Assembly: GCF_009905375.1 (NCBI RefSeq)
Contig: NW_027417670.1
Location: 53,612-117,611 of the forward strand
Reading direction: 5' to 3'
Source of the DNA: Apium graveolens
Lineage: Eukaryota; Streptophyta; Magnoliopsida; Apiales; Apiaceae
Length of the DNA stretch: 64,000 bases
Position numbers and translations under genes: made by a program. The notes below the pieces were generated by a model that was given only the letters and a program-made list of their open reading frames with translations, was not told where the DNA came from and did no database searches. This document shows, one piece after another, positions 24,423 through 37,682 of this stretch (position 1 is its first letter; every line of letters begins with the position of its first letter).

Positions 24423-24700
24423 CTCTGTCCCTTTTCATTGTCACATTTAATTCTGAACGGTCAAATTAACCAAATTTTAACGAAAATTTATTAAAATTTT
24501 TATAATTGAATAAAATAAAAAAATATATATAATTGGAAAATGTATTCAATCTACTTTAATATATAATTTTTAAAATTTTAAACTAATATAAGAGTAATTT
24601 ATATTTTTTTGGCAAAAAATTGATCATTTTGAAGAATAAAAAACATTTTTGATGAAAATTGTTTAATTTGAACAATGGAAAAAAAATGCAGACAAGGGTT
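24423..24700. mobile_element. Stowaway-like MITE, unit A copy
   Basis: Left end CTCTGTCCCTTTTCATTGTCACA; right end GACAAGGG with degenerate inverted match. Older-looking than the copies in B-E. Confidence 0.5.
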
Positions 24701-25946
24701 TATAAAAAAACCCTTTCTTGAAATGAGTTGCCCTTGCATGGGAGCTGCATAGTTTTCGGTTCTCGGTTTATAAAAAAACCCTTTCTTGAAATGAGTTGCC
24801 CTTGCATCTTTAATTGAGACCTATATACAGTTAGTTACAGGGAGCTGCATAGTTTTCGGTTCTCACCGAGCATTATTCTGTTGAGTCATGCATGATTATG
24901 CTCAATAAAAAGTGAAGTGCTTCTTATAAAAATTCTGCACACTGCACGTTCCGATATCGAGGTGGGAATTAGGGCTCGGCTTGAATTTGATTAAAAAAAT
25001 TTAAATCCGGACTCGATATTGAGTTTAACCGAATCTTTAATTTTAAACTTGAATTTCGGCTCATAAAAATTCAATAAGCTCGAGTTCATTTCAAAAATTC
25101 GAATCAATTTCATCAAATATTGACAAAAACTCGAAATATGATCGGTTCATAAGTTGGATCGATTAAATATATAAATAAACACAAAATAATGAACATTTAC
25201 ATATAAATATATTTATAATAAACAAATTAAAAATAATTTGAAGCTAATACTCGGCTTGTTAAAGAATTTTAATAACTTGAGCAGCTCCTAATGTAAGTTG
25301 GTTGTGATTTGATTGCAGATCAAGATATTATAAAACCGCAAGTTGCAGTTTGATTTTTATCCTTTAACCGAATCAAACCGCACAACAAACACCCTCATTT
25401 GAGCTCGACTTAATTATTACACTCATTTACAAATCTAATACGACAATCAACCAAAATTTGTCACTTAACTTTTAATCACGTTCTCATTACCTTGTGCACA
25501 CAACAGAAAATTGAAATTGTATTTTCAGCTTAGATAATATATTTAGTCATATTAATTAATTTAGATTATGAAATTGGTATTAAAAAATATAATGATTTAC
25601 AAGATTGTAAAAATATAATAATAATAATAATATAATTTTTAAATTTATGTCATATATTGTTCATAAATAATCATATAAATTCTTAATTTTAACAATCAGA
25701 TCTTAGACCTTTCATTAAAATATAGGTTATATTTAGATACAAATCTAGCTATTCTCACTTATTTACGAAAAATTTAAGGATCATAATATCAGACGAGGAG
25801 TGAGTAAGGGTGAAACCACTATAAAACATTAATTCTTAACAAACAAGAAAAGCCATCCCACTATACTAGATCCACATTAAAAGAGCTGAAGCTATATGAT
25901 GATGTTCTTGATCAAGTGAAGTAAGAGTAAGAACTATTTGATCCTA

Positions 25947-26012
25947 CCTGCATGCATGTTAATGAACTCGGCTGCAGTCACTTAGCTAGTCATAGACCTA
26001 CCATGACAGGCA
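25947..26012 (-). pseudogene. Relic of ninja-domain exon, unit A
   Basis: The plus-strand text CTGCATGCATGTTAATGAACTCGGCTGCAGTCA, then ATGACAGGCACAAA, parallels exon 2 of the ninja-like gene (CTGCATGTTTGATGAACTCAGCTGGAGTCA, ATGGCAGGCACAAA). Shorter than in the other units. Confidence 0.5.
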
Positions 26013-26359
26013 CAAATAATATATGTATCATGCTCTCAGTAGCATAAGATAGTTAATATAACATGCTGATATGAAGTCAATATATAGAACATAAGATAGT
26101 TATATAACACACATAAAATACCCATTGCACAGGTCATAAGATAGTCACAACACAAATAAACATCTGATAATGACACAAATCCATGCCAACATACCAACAT
26201 TCAAGTCACAAACTACATCACAAAGCATACCAACACTTGAGTAACAAAGTACACATTCTGATGGCCAAATGTTCAACAAATAAAACTACATATAATCAGA
26301 TACCTAATAGAAGAGTTCAAACAGACTTATTACTAGTTATGATAGATGATGTGATGTGC

Positions 26360-27310
26360 TTAATAATGTGGATTGACCACTTCACCATCACCAACAACAG
26401 GCTGGACTGTGATGTGTCTCTCCGGAAAGGCAACATCACCACCACCTGCATGTTTGATGAACTCAGCTGGAGTCATGGAAAAAGCATGGCAGGCACAAAG
26501 GATACGAGTTTCCTCCTGGTTGTACTTGGACAGATACCCATTTATCTTTCGCCCAGAGATGGTAGTATAAACATGTGGCATTTCTGAGACTTTCTTGAAC
26601 TCTCTCCCATTAGCTCGGTTTTTGTCAGCTGATCCAATGTTTGCAGGGAATCCATGGCCTGTGATTTGTTTGTTCATTTAAATAGAATCATATAAATGAG
26701 AAAATTAATTTACAAAGATAAGAAGGCAATAACAGTGTAAATGTCAAACTGGAGTTGGTGAGGTTCTTCCAAATGACAGAAGATGATACTTTCAATGTCA
26801 ATTCCACAGATCAAATATTATAGAGTAACAAACTCCTCATTTGTGTGCAGATATGGCATAATAAAGAACTAATTCGCGTAAACAAACCCTCTTTATGTTT
26901 TTCATGATCTATTATAATGTATCTGCTTAATTAATTTAGAGCAGTAACATTTTTCATCTATCTAAGATATGAAAAAACTAGATGTTCATGCTAAACATTT
27001 TTTGATACCCCGAGACTCCCAATTAAAATATCACACACACAAATAATTGGATACAAATGCGAAAAGAGTTGTCTTACAAGCACAAATAAGTGGCTAAAAA
27101 ATACGAAAAGAAATGTATGTTACCTTCAATGATTTGATTTTGGAAGTAACTAATTGTTAAAGAGCCGCTGGAATGGAGGGACCTCCTGTTAGCATCCATA
27201 GGCGCACCAGTTAGTTTATGATTTCTCTGTGGATCCACACCAAATCTTCCATTCAAAGAAAGGCTCAGACTTAAATCAATTTCTTCAACTACAGCCTCCT
27301 TTCCTCTCAT
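26360..27310 (-). CDS. Miniature ninja/AFP-family protein, copy A (161 aa)
   Basis: Exon 1 27124-27310 and exon 2 26360-26658 join in phase (G+GC = Gly) at GAAG/GTAACA and CACAG/GCC. Residues 10-27 hold EIDLSLSLSLNGRFGVDP, the LxLxL (EAR) repression motif and following block that open ninja/AFP proteins. Residues about 90-151 form the C-terminal ninja domain: SEMPHVYTT, GRKINGYLSKY, ILCACHAFSMTPAEFIKHAG. Normal members have about 300-450 residues with a long middle and a basic domain; here about 60 residues separate the two ends, with only MDANRRS left of the basic part. Family knowledge: EAR recruits TOPLESS co-repressors, and the C domain binds JAZ (NINJA) or ABI5-type partners in the nucleus. 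A 5' UTR intron (about 27312-27400) is possible. Differs from B/C at two seen residues (Tyr for Cys, Gln for Met). Confidence 0.8.
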
Positions 27311-28952
27311 ACTTGAACAAATAAAACACCAAGATAAATTTTATGAGTAATAAATGAATTGATATACAAATCGATAGAGTAACAAAAGTGATAGTAATAC
27401 CTTGATGGGGATGCCAGGGGATTGATTGAATGAACCATAGTTAAATGTGAATACCTCTTTAATTAACTCTGGGTACTAACTGCAGTAGTCCTGCCACTCT
27501 AAAGAGTTGAAAACCTCATGTCAGCTAACTAGGTGCGTGGCAGTATGCTAAGAATTAACTAGTGACACGTATTGACACATTCCACGTCCTGAAACAGACA
27601 TGTATCGAACTTATCTCTAACCTCTAACTCACTTCTTCAATGCCCAAGACTCACATGTATTCTGTTTACAGATAAAACTGAGTAAATGTATTCCGTTTAC
27701 AGACAAAAAATAGTAACTGAATGACATATAGTTAATTATGTATTGGTTACTGTTACAAAATTGAAACTCCCCTACATTTTACTGATTTTTATAAATTCCT
27801 AAAATAATAATTTCAATTTTTCTTATTTAACATATTTACTACTTTTTTAATATCATCTCAATTGTTATTATTTATAATTTTTATGATACATTCTAATTGA
27901 TGACTTAAAAAAATGTTATAGTATTCTTTTTATGAAACTAATAGTGATACAACATCAATAACTTATCTTTATAGCCTTGTATGCATCTATTCAATAATAT
28001 GTATTATTTGGATGTGCAATTTTTAAACATATTTGATTAAAAGATAAAAGGAAATTTATAAAAATTCTAAGTTTTTTTATGATATTAATATCTTATGGAA
28101 AATATTTGTAACCATTAAAAGTAATAAATGTAACTTTTTTTTTTATTTTTATGAAAAATAATTGAAATTACTTTTTGTTGCACTTGATTAAAACTTGTTC
28201 TTAAGTAATAAAAAATGGATCGTAATTACTAAATTTTAAAGTTGCAAATAAGTTTGCCAAGTTATAAAACTATTTTGATTTTTTTTAAAATAATTTAAAG
28301 GTTTTTATTTTTGTAAATTATTACGGAAAACAATATTTTATATTTTTTTTCCCATTCTTTATGTCTTTTTAATAAACCCATTTTTTCAATCTATTTATCT
28401 AAATATTACTTAACTTTTTTATGTATTTGAGAGAATAGTTAAATAATAAAAATACAAAATTTTACCAAGACAAAAGCAAAATAATATTTAAAGTACCTAA
28501 AATACATATGAGGTACAAATAAATATAAATGTTATTAGGGTTGACAAAGCTATTAACAAAATTTTTTATTTCTTTTTTCAAAAATATTGAAACTCTTGGA
28601 TGACACTGCATGAACTATATGATTCCTATTTAACTATTCTTCATAAATGAAATGAGCCCTATTTATATGATTCGTGCCAATAAAAAAATGACATGTTTTA
28701 TTTATATATTATTTAGTAAAAAATCTTGTCTTTCTGTAAATGATTTCTCGAAATGAATAATGCTAGATAACAAAATGACTTGGTCAAAATTTAAATTTAA
28801 ACATTTTTGTAACAATATTTGGGACATCTACATTTTAAACATGTAGCATTGCTATACATGCAATGGTAAGTATTGTCTTCTAGGGACACTATCGTTCTAG
28901 CTCGGTAAATATTAGTTAATAACATAGTTGAAAACTTCATTCACATTCTTTA

Positions 28953-29364
28953 ATGAATAACAAATCTCAGATGCCATCAACAATGAAATCACTATTTAAA
29001 ATCCTAAAAAAAAACATTAAAACACCATGGGAAATAACTGGACCATGCTCAAGTCCCGAATACAAAACTGCCATTCCAACTCTCTCTCAAAGATGTTCGA
29101 GTTTTTTCGCCTACAACACCACCAACCAATCCCATTGTGCCCACCTCTGATCCCGAAACTGTTTATGATATCCAGTACTATGCTCGCGATCAGCGTCGTA
29201 ACAGGCCACCTATTCGAATGACAGTTCTGAAGAAAAGTGATGCTGTGAAAATGATGTAAGATAAGAAAAGTTTTGGTGTGCCTGATTTACCTCCGGTTTA
29301 TCTTACCAAAGCGGTGGAAGAAGATTTCGATGCTCATGGTGGAGGTTACGTGCAATACAAATAA
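28953..29364 (+). pseudogene. Small conserved plant gene, broken copy A
   Basis: Starts MNNKSQ, then reads KTPWEITGPCSSPEYKTAIP in frame. A 4-bp CTCT-type expansion near 29085 shifts the frame; a second frame continues with TSDPETVYDIQYYARDQRRN and RPPIRMTVLKKSDAVKMM before a TAA, then FGVPDLPPVYL and a terminal GGGY block. I recall proteins with TGPCSSPEYK, YDI(K/Q)YY.RDQRRNRPP and (V/D)EEDYNARGGGY as small conserved plant proteins but cannot name one. The absence of introns over about 400 bp would fit a single-exon gene or a retrocopy. At least one frameshift and one nonsense codon. Confidence 0.65.
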
Positions 29365-29577
29365 GGTTGGTAGCTATAAGAATGCATCATAATTCTCAAA
29401 TTAAGATATCAGGGAGAGAGAAGAGTAGAAAGAACAAAAAAGACCCCCAAAATTTTCAGCTAGGACATGTCAGAGATCTTGTAGATGTATGCTAACTTCA
29501 TTTAAATTTTTAATAGTGATCTACACTATTCAAAATGAACCACATTTACTAAGAATGTGCTCACGGACAAATATTTT

Positions 29578-29843
29578 CTCCGTCCCTCTTTTTCCGACCG
29601 GTCAAGATAACCAAATTTTAACTGAAATTTATTATTATTTTATAATTGAATAAAATAAAAAAATTATATTATTAAAAAATATATTTACTCTACTTTAATA
29701 TATGATTTTTAGTATTTTAAAATAATATAAGAGTAATTTTTAATTTTTGATAAACAATTAATGATTTTGAATGATAAAAAATGAATTTTTAATAAAAAGT
29801 TGATTAATTTGAATGATAAAAAATAAAATGTGACAAGAGGGAG
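29578..29843. mobile_element. Stowaway-like MITE, unit B copy
   Basis: CTCCGTCCCTCTT at the left and TGTGACAAGAGGGAG at the right form imperfect terminal inverted repeats around 266 bp of AT-rich non-coding DNA. It is present at the same place in every unit, so it predates the amplification. Confidence 0.6.
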
Positions 29844-30504
29844 TATAAAAAAACCCTTTCTTTAAAATTAGTTGCCCTTACATGTTCATTGATATATAGT
29901 TAAAAGTCGCTACATAGTTTTCACCGAGCATTATTCTGTTGCATTATTACTTCTGCATGGTTGTGCTCAATAAAATTTCTGCACACCGCTCCTTCCAATA
30001 TCGAGGTGGCAACTAGGGGCTCGGCTCGAAATCGACTAAAAATTTTTGGATCCGGACTCGATCTTGAGTTTAATCGAATCTTCAATTTCAAACTCGAATT
30101 TCGGCTCATAAAAGTTTGATAAGTTGGAGTTCATTTCAAAAATTCGAATCAATTTCATAAAATATTGATAAAAATTCAAAATATGACCGGTTCATAAATC
30201 CGATCGATTAAATATATAAAATAAAAGAAAATATTGAACATTAACATAAAAATATATTTATAAAAAAAATTAAAAATAATAGAGACTCGATAAACCTAGC
30301 CGAGTAATTTGAAACTCCTACTCGGCTCATTAAATAATTCTAATAGCTTGAGCAGCTCCAACCGCAAGTTGGTTGCGATTTGGTTGCAAATGAAGATATT
30401 GGAAAACCACAAGTTGCCTTTGATTTTTATTCTTTAACCGAACCAAACCGCACTACGTACGCACCAATTTGAGCTCGACCTAATTATTAAAGAATTGATT
30501 TAAA

Positions 30505-31400
30505 TGTTACCACAATATGCGATTAATACATATAATATATGTGTGTGCGAATAAAAGAAATAAACAAAAAGGATATGAAGGAGAAGTTCTCGAGTTCAGT
30601 CGTATAAATGTCTCCTTAAGCTATTACGGTCCTCACCGTATGTGCGAGGAGTTAGCCTCCCGGGATAAAATGAGAGAATGACGATGTTGCGCGAATAGCA
30701 CATTCGACAAACTAGAATGGAGGAAGAAAGTATCACCGGAACAGAGAAATTGTAGGGTTTGTGTTTAGGAGACGACCGTGTGTTGTATTTCGAACGAATG
30801 AATAACCCTAAAGCTTATACGATAATATATAGACTCGAGAAAATGTGTGCGCTACTCCACGCATTAATTAATCAGTTGGTTAATAAATCAAATCCGTAAT
30901 TGAATCTAATTATTATTATATCAAATCAATTATAATAATCCGTACTCAATACGAATTAAACTTTTAAAAAGCCCAATCCCAGTGGAGATTAAATTTAGCA
31001 AAACTAGTTCGTATTTATTCGGACCAATTTTCTGCTACATTCGTGTCCGTACATCGCACATGCAAGCTCTTGTGCGCGCACGTAGGTGTTGGAGCAATAT
31101 ATGATTAACACATTTCAACACTACATAAGTGTTTTGATATATAAAGCTATTTATGCTCCTTTGCAAAATCAATGTGTGACCTTCTTTTTTTCCACAAATT
31201 TCTATTACTAAGAGGCTAACTTTGAACGACCATATCTCATTTATCTATTTGTCATTTGAGTGATTCAAAGTGTATCGGAAAACTCTTTCGGAGTAGTAAA
31301 CATTCAAGTGTCACTCATTACACGCATACAACATTCGTTCACTCAAATTATAGCTCAAATTGACTTGACAATATGTGACTACTATCCACATTTTCCAACA
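30505..31400 (-). mobile_element. Solo-LTR-like insertion, unit B
   Basis: An 896-bp block running TGTTACCACAATATG to CACATTTTCCAACA. On the minus strand it starts TGTTGGAAAATGTGG, a common start of plant Ty1/copia LTRs, and it ends in CA. Flanks TTAAA and ATAAA match at four of five bases, a possible decayed target duplication. No internal retroelement genes adjoin it, hence solo LTR. Unit A lacks it at the homologous point (near 25410). Confidence 0.6.
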
Positions 31401-32178
31401 ATAAATATTTTAAGAAACGAACTCAAATAGCTCACAAATAATTTCACTCATAATTTATAAATCTATTATGACAACCAACCAACATTTCTCACTTTAACTT
31501 TTTATTACGTGCTCATTACCTTGTGGACACCACAGAAAAATTGAAATTGTATATAGTACCTATATACCTTGGACATGTGAGAGATTTTATTTTGATGCTG
31601 TGATTGTTAATACTGAGTGAGATCTAAGTGTTGGCTAACTTTTGATTTTTTCTTTTCAAATATATATAAATATGGGCTTTCTATATAAAAAAGAAATCCA
31701 AAATCCGCTTATCTATTTAATAATATTTTAGTCAAATTAATTACTTTATATTATGAAATTGGTATAAAAAATATAGCGGTTTACAGTATATTGTAAAATA
31801 TAATAATGATAATAATATAATTTTTAAATTTATGTCATATATTGTTCAAAACTAATCATATAAATTTTTAATTATAATAATCAGACCCTAAACCATACTT
31901 TCATATATAGATTATATTGCAATACAAATCTAGCTATTCTGGCTAATTTACTAAAAATTTAAAGAATTTTCCTGTAATTTTTTTTTGATAAATATGGCTT
32001 ACAACTGTTCTAGCAAATTTTATAGGTGAGGTAGGGAGAAACTATAAAACATAAACTCTTAACAAACAAGAAAAACCATCTGACTATACTAGATCCATAT
32101 TAAGAGAGCTGAAGATATATGATGATGTTCTTGATTAAGTGAAGTAAGAATTCGAATTATTTGATCCGTAGAGTGGTT

Positions 32179-32265
32179 TGGCAACATTACTACAGTTACC
32201 TGCATGTTAATGAACTCGGCTGCAGTCACTTAGCTAGTCATAGACCTACCATGACAGGCACAAAT
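32179..32265 (-). pseudogene. Relic of ninja-domain exon, unit B
   Basis: GGCAACATTACTACAGTTACCTGCATG, then GAACTCGGCTGCAGTCA and ATGACAGGCACAAA, is a decayed copy of the segment coding for TPAEFIKHAGGGDVA in exon 2, lying about 460 bp downstream of the functional exon in gene direction. Confidence 0.55.
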
Positions 32266-32638
32266 AATATATGTATCATGCTCTCAGTAGCATAAGATAG
32301 TTAATATAACATGCTGATATGAAGTCAATATATAGAACATTGTTATACAGGTGACTGTGAGTCAGGAGACATAAGATAGTTATATAACACACATAAAATA
32401 CCCATTGCACAAGTCATAAGATAGTCACAGCACAAATAAACATCTGATAATGACACAAATTCATGAGACAAACCAACATTCAAGTCACAAATTACATCAC
32501 AAAGCATACCAACACTTGAGTCACAAACTACACATTCTGATGGCCAAATGTTCAGCAAATAAAACTACATATAATAAGATACCTATTAGAAGAGTTCAAA
32601 CAGACTTATGACTAGTTATGATATATGATGTGATGTGC

Positions 32639-33589
32639 TTAATAATGTGGATTGACCACTTCACCATCACCAACAACAGGCATGACTGTGATGTGTCTCT
32701 CCGGAAAGGCAACATCACCACCACCTGCATGTTTGATGAACTCAGCTGGAGTCATGGAAAAAGCATGGCAGGCACAAAGGATACGAGTTTCCTCCTGGTT
32801 GTACTTGGACAGATACCCATTTATCTTTCGCCCAGAGATGGTAGTACAAACATGTGGCATTTCTGAGACTTTCTTGAACTCTCTCCCATTAGCTCGGTTT
32901 TTGTCAGCTGATCCAATGTTTGCAGGGAATCCATGGCCTGTGATTTGTTTGTTCATTTAAATAGAATCATATAAATGAGAAAATTAATTTACAAAGATAA
33001 GAAGGCAATAACAGTGTAAATGTCAAACTGGAGTTGGTGAGGTTCTTCCAAATGACAGAAGATGATACTTTCAATGTCAATTCCACAGATCAAATATTAT
33101 AGAGTAACAAACTCCTCATTTGTGTGCAGATATGGCATAATAAAGAACTAATTCGCGTAAACAAACCCTCTTTATGTTTTTCATGATCTATTATAATGTA
33201 TCTGCTTAATTAATTTAGAGCAGTAACATTTTTCATCTATCTAAGATATGAAAAAACTAGATGTTCATGCTAAACATTTTTTGATACCCCGAGACTCCCA
33301 ATTAAAATATCACACACACAAATAATTGGATACAAATGCGAAAAGAGTTGTCTTACAAGCACAAATAAGTGGCTAAAAAATACGAAAAGAAATGTATGTT
33401 ACCTTCAATGATTTGATTTTGGAAGTAACTAATTGTTAAAGAGCCGCTGGAATGGAGGGACCTCCTGTTAGCATCCATAGGCGCACCAGTTAGTTTATGA
33501 TTTCTCTGTGGATCCACACCAAATCTTCCATTCAAAGAAAGGCTCAGACTTAAATCAATTTCTTCAACTACAGCCTCCTTTCCTCTCAT
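32639..33589 (-). CDS. Miniature ninja/AFP-family protein, copy B (161 aa)
   Basis: Exons 33403-33589 and 32639-32937, same splice sites and phase as copy A. The EAR block and C-terminal ninja domain are both intact; the domain reads SEMPHVCTT and ERHITVMPV where A has Tyr and Gln. The family's usual CHGSF is changed to CHAFS in all copies, a departure at an otherwise conserved position. The usual basic middle domain is largely missing. No inactivating change is seen. Confidence 0.8.
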
Positions 33590-35232
33590 ACTTGAACAAA
33601 TAAAACACCAAGATAAATTTTATGAGTAATAAATGAATTGATATACAAATCGATAGAGTAACAAAAGTGATAGTAATACCTTGATGGGGATGCCAGGGGA
33701 TTGATTGAATGAACCATAGTTAAATGTGAATACCTCTTTAATTAACTCTGGGTACTAACTGCAGTAGTCCTGCCACTCTAAAGAGTTGAAAACCTCATGT
33801 CAGCTAACTAGGTGCGTGGCAGTATGCTAAGAATTAACTAGTGACACGTATTGACACATTCCACGTCCTGAAACAGACATGTATCGAACTTATCTCTAAC
33901 CTCTAACTCACTTCTTCAATGCCCAAGACTCACATGTATTCTGTTTACAGATAAAACTGAGTAAATGTATTCCGTTTACAGACAAAAAATAGTAACTGAA
34001 TGACATATAGTTAATTATGTATTGGTTACTGTTACAAAATTGAAACTCCCCTACATTTTACTGATTTTTATAAATTCCTAAAATAATAATTTCAATTTTT
34101 CTTATTTAACATATTTACTACTTTTTTAATATCATCTCAATTGTTATTATTTATAATTTTTATGATACATTCTAATTGATGACTTAAAAAAATGTTATAG
34201 TATTCTTTTTATGAAACTAATAGTGATACAACATCAATAACTTATCTTTATAGCCTTGTATGCATCTATTCAATAATATGGATTATTTGGATGTGCAATT
34301 TTTAAACATATTTGATTAAAAGATAAAAGGAAATTTATAAAAATTCTAAGTTTTTTTATGATATTAATATCTTATGGAAAATATTTGTAACCATTAAAAG
34401 TAATAAATGTAACTTTTTTTTTATTTTTATGAAAAATAATTGAAATTACTTTTTGTTGCACTTGATTAAAAACTTGTTCTTAAGTAATAAAAAATGGATC
34501 GTAATTACTAAATTTTAAAGTTGCAAATAAGTTTGCCAAGTTATAAAACTATTTTGATTTTTTTTAAAATAATTTAAAGGTTTTTATTTTTGTAAATTAT
34601 TACGGAAAACAATATTTTATATTTTTTTTCCCATTCTTTATGTCTTTTTAATAAACCCATTTTTTCAATCTATTTATCTAAATATTACTTAACTTTTTTA
34701 TGTATTTGAGAGAATAGTTAAATAATAAAAATACAAAATTTTACCAAGACAAAAAGCAAAATAATATTTAAAGTACCTAAAATACATATGAGGTACAAAT
34801 AAATATAAATGTTATTAGGGTTGACAAAGCTATTAACAAAATTTTTTATTTCTTTTTTCAAAAATATTGAAACTCTTGGATGACACTGCATGAACTATAT
34901 GATTCCTATTTAACTATTCTTCATAAATGAAATGAGCCCTATTTATATGATTCGTGCCAATAAAAAAATGACATGTTTTATTTATATATTATTTAGTAAA
35001 AAATCTTGTCTTTCTGTAAATGATTTCTCGAAATGAATAATGCTAGATAACAAAATGACTTGGTCAAAATTTAAATTTAAACATTTTTGTAACAATATTT
35101 GGGACATCTACATTTTAAACATGTAGCATTGCTATACATGCAATGGTAAGTATTGTCTTCTAGGGACACTATCGTTCTAGCTCGGTAAATATTAGTTAAT
35201 AACATAGTTGAAAACTTCATTCACATTCTTTA

Positions 35233-35644
35233 ATGAATAACAAATCTCAGATGCCATCAACAATGAAATCACTATTTAAAATCCTAAAAAAAAACATTAA
35301 AACACCATGGGAAATAACTGGACCATGCTCAAGTCCCGAATACAAAACTGCCATTCCAACTCTCTCTCAAAGATGTTCGAGTTTTTTCGCCTGCAACACC
35401 ACCAACCAATCCCATTGTGCCCACCTCTGATCCCGAAACTGTTTATGATATCCAGTACTATGCTCGCGATCAGCGTCGTAACAGGCCACCTATTCGAATG
35501 ACAGTTCTGAAGAAAAGTGATGCTGTGAAAATGATGTAAGATAAGAAAAGTTTTGGTGTGCCTGATTTACCTCCGGTTTATCTTACCAAAACGGTGGAAG
35601 AAGATTTCGATGCTCATGGTGGAGGTTACGTGCAATACAAATAA
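35233..35644 (+). pseudogene. Small conserved plant gene, broken copy B
   Basis: Same frameshift and same internal TAA as copy A. One amino-acid-level difference is visible before the shift (Cys for Tyr in FFACN). Confidence 0.65.
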
Positions 35645-35856
35645 GGTTGGTAGCTATAAGAATGCATCATAATTCTCAAATTAAGATATCAGGGAGAGAG
35701 AAGAGTAGAAAGAACAAAAAAGACCCCCAAAATTTTCAGCTAGGACATGTCAGAGATCTTGTAGATGTATGCTAACTTCATTTAAATTTTAATAGTGATC
35801 TACACTATTCAAAATGAACCACATTTACTAAGAATGTGCTCACGGACAAATATTTT

Positions 35857-36122
35857 CTCCGTCCCTCTTTTTCCGACCGGTCAAGATAACCAAATTTTAA
35901 CTGAAATTTATTATTATTTTATAATTGAATAAAATAAAAAAATTATATTATTAAAAAATATATTTACTCTACTTTAATATATGATTTTTAGTATTTTAAA
36001 ATAATATAAGAGTAATTTTTAATTTTTGATAAACAATTAATGATTTTGAATGATAAAAAATGAATTTTTAATAAAAAGTTGATTAATTTGAATGATAAAA
36101 AATAAAATGTGACAAGAGGGAG
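35857..36122. mobile_element. Stowaway-like MITE, unit C copy
   Basis: Same ends and position as in unit B. Confidence 0.6.
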
Positions 36123-36784
36123 TATAAAAAAACCCTTTCTTTAAAATTAGTTGCCCTTACATGTTCATTGATATATAGTTAAAAGTCGCTACATAGTTTT
36201 CACCGAGCATTATTCTGTTGCATTATTACTTCTGCATGGTTGTGCTCAATAAAATTTCTGCACACCGCTCCTTCCAATATCGAGGTGGCAACTAGGGGCT
36301 CGGCTCGAAATCGACTAAAAATTTTTGGATCCGGACTCGATCTTGAGTTTAATCGAATCTTCAATTTCAAACTCGAATTTCGGCTCATAAAAGTTTGATA
36401 AGTTGGAGTTCATTTCAAAAATTCGAATCAATTTCATAAAATATTGATAAAAATTCAAAATATGACCGGTTCATAAATCCGATCGATTAAATATATAAAA
36501 TAAAAAGAAAATATTGAACATTAACATAAAAATATATTTATAAAAAAAATTAAAAATAATAGAGACTCGATAAACCTAGCCGAGTAATTTGAAACTCCTA
36601 CTCGGCTCATTAAATAATTCTAATAGCTTGAGCAGCTCCAACCGCAAGTTGGTTGCGATTTGGTTGCAAATGAAGATATTGGAAAACCACAAGTTGCCTT
36701 TGATTTTTATTCTTTAACCGAACCAAACCGCACTACGTACGCACCAATTTGAGCTCGACCTAATTATTAAAGAATTGATTTAAA

Positions 36785-37682
36785 TGTTACCACAATATGC
36801 GATTAATACATATAATATATGTGTGTGCGAATAAAAGAAATAAACAAAAAGGATATGAAGGAGAAGTTCTCGAGTTCAGTCGTATAAATGTCTCCTTAAA
36901 GCTATTACGGTCCTCACCGTATGTGCGAGGAGTTAGCCTCCCGGGATAAAATGAGAGAATGACGATGTTGCGCGAATAGCACATTCGACAAACTAGAATG
37001 GAGGAAGAAAGTATCACCGGAACAGAGAAATTGTAGGGTTTGTGTTTAGGAGACGACCGTGTGTTGTATTTCGAACGAATGAATAACCCTAAAGCTTATA
37101 CGATAATATATAGACTCGAGAAAATGTGTGCGCTACTCCACGCATTAATTAATCAGTTGGTTAATAAATCAAATCCGTAATTGAATCTAATTATTATTAT
37201 ATCAAATCAATTATAATAATCCGTACTCAATACGAATTAAACTTTTAAAAAGCCCAATCCCAGTGGAGATTAAATTTAGCAAAACTAGTTCGTATTTATT
37301 CGGACCAATTTTCTGCTACATTCGTGTCCGTACATCGCACATGCAAGCTCTTGTGCGCGCACGTAGGTGTTGGAGCAATATATGATTAACATATTTCAAC
37401 ACTACATAAGTGTTTTGATATATAAAGCTATTTATGCTCCTTTGCAAAATCAATGTGTGACCTTCTTTTTTTCCACAAATTTCTATTACTAAGAGGCTAA
37501 CTTTGAACGACCATATCTCATTTATCTATTTGTCATTTTGAGTGATTCAAAGTGTATCGGAAAACTCTTTCGGAGTAGTAAACATTCAAGTGTCACTCAT
37601 TACACGCATACAACATTCGTTCACTCAAATTATAGCTCAAATTGACTTGACAATATGTGACTACTATCCACATTTTCCAACA
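36785..37682 (-). mobile_element. Solo-LTR-like insertion, unit C
   Basis: Same block, same flanks and near-identical sequence to the unit B copy. Confidence 0.6.

Larger units (their letters stand above)
24068..29418. repeat. Array unit A (5.35 kb, no LTR)
   Basis: The first unit. Its left part (24068 to about 26040) is diverged from the others and lacks the LTR insertion. It has a private local duplication of the TTATAAAAAAACCCTTTC...GTTGCCCTTGCAT block (about 24700-24850). From about 26040 onward it is nearly identical to B. 27402-28950 is AT-rich spacer without a gene. Confidence 0.9.
29419..35698. repeat. Array unit B (6.28 kb)
   Basis: Full unit with solo-LTR-like insertion, exon relic, intact mini-ninja gene, 1.5 kb AT-rich spacer (33690-35230, no gene) and broken plus-strand gene. 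Confidence 0.95.

Noticed and set aside
26373..26570. Plus-strand open frames over ninja exon 2 (repeated in each unit)
   Set aside because: They are antisense shadows of the minus-strand exon, which carries the family motifs; repetition only reflects the tandem array.
30505..31400. Full-length LTR retrotransposon within the units
   Set aside because: Only one LTR-like block per unit and no gag or pol coding sequence beside it.
32343..32558. 71-codon minus-strand frame recurring in units B-D
   Set aside because: Conserved only because the units are near-identical. It has a Cys/Val-rich composition without a family and is broken in A and E.
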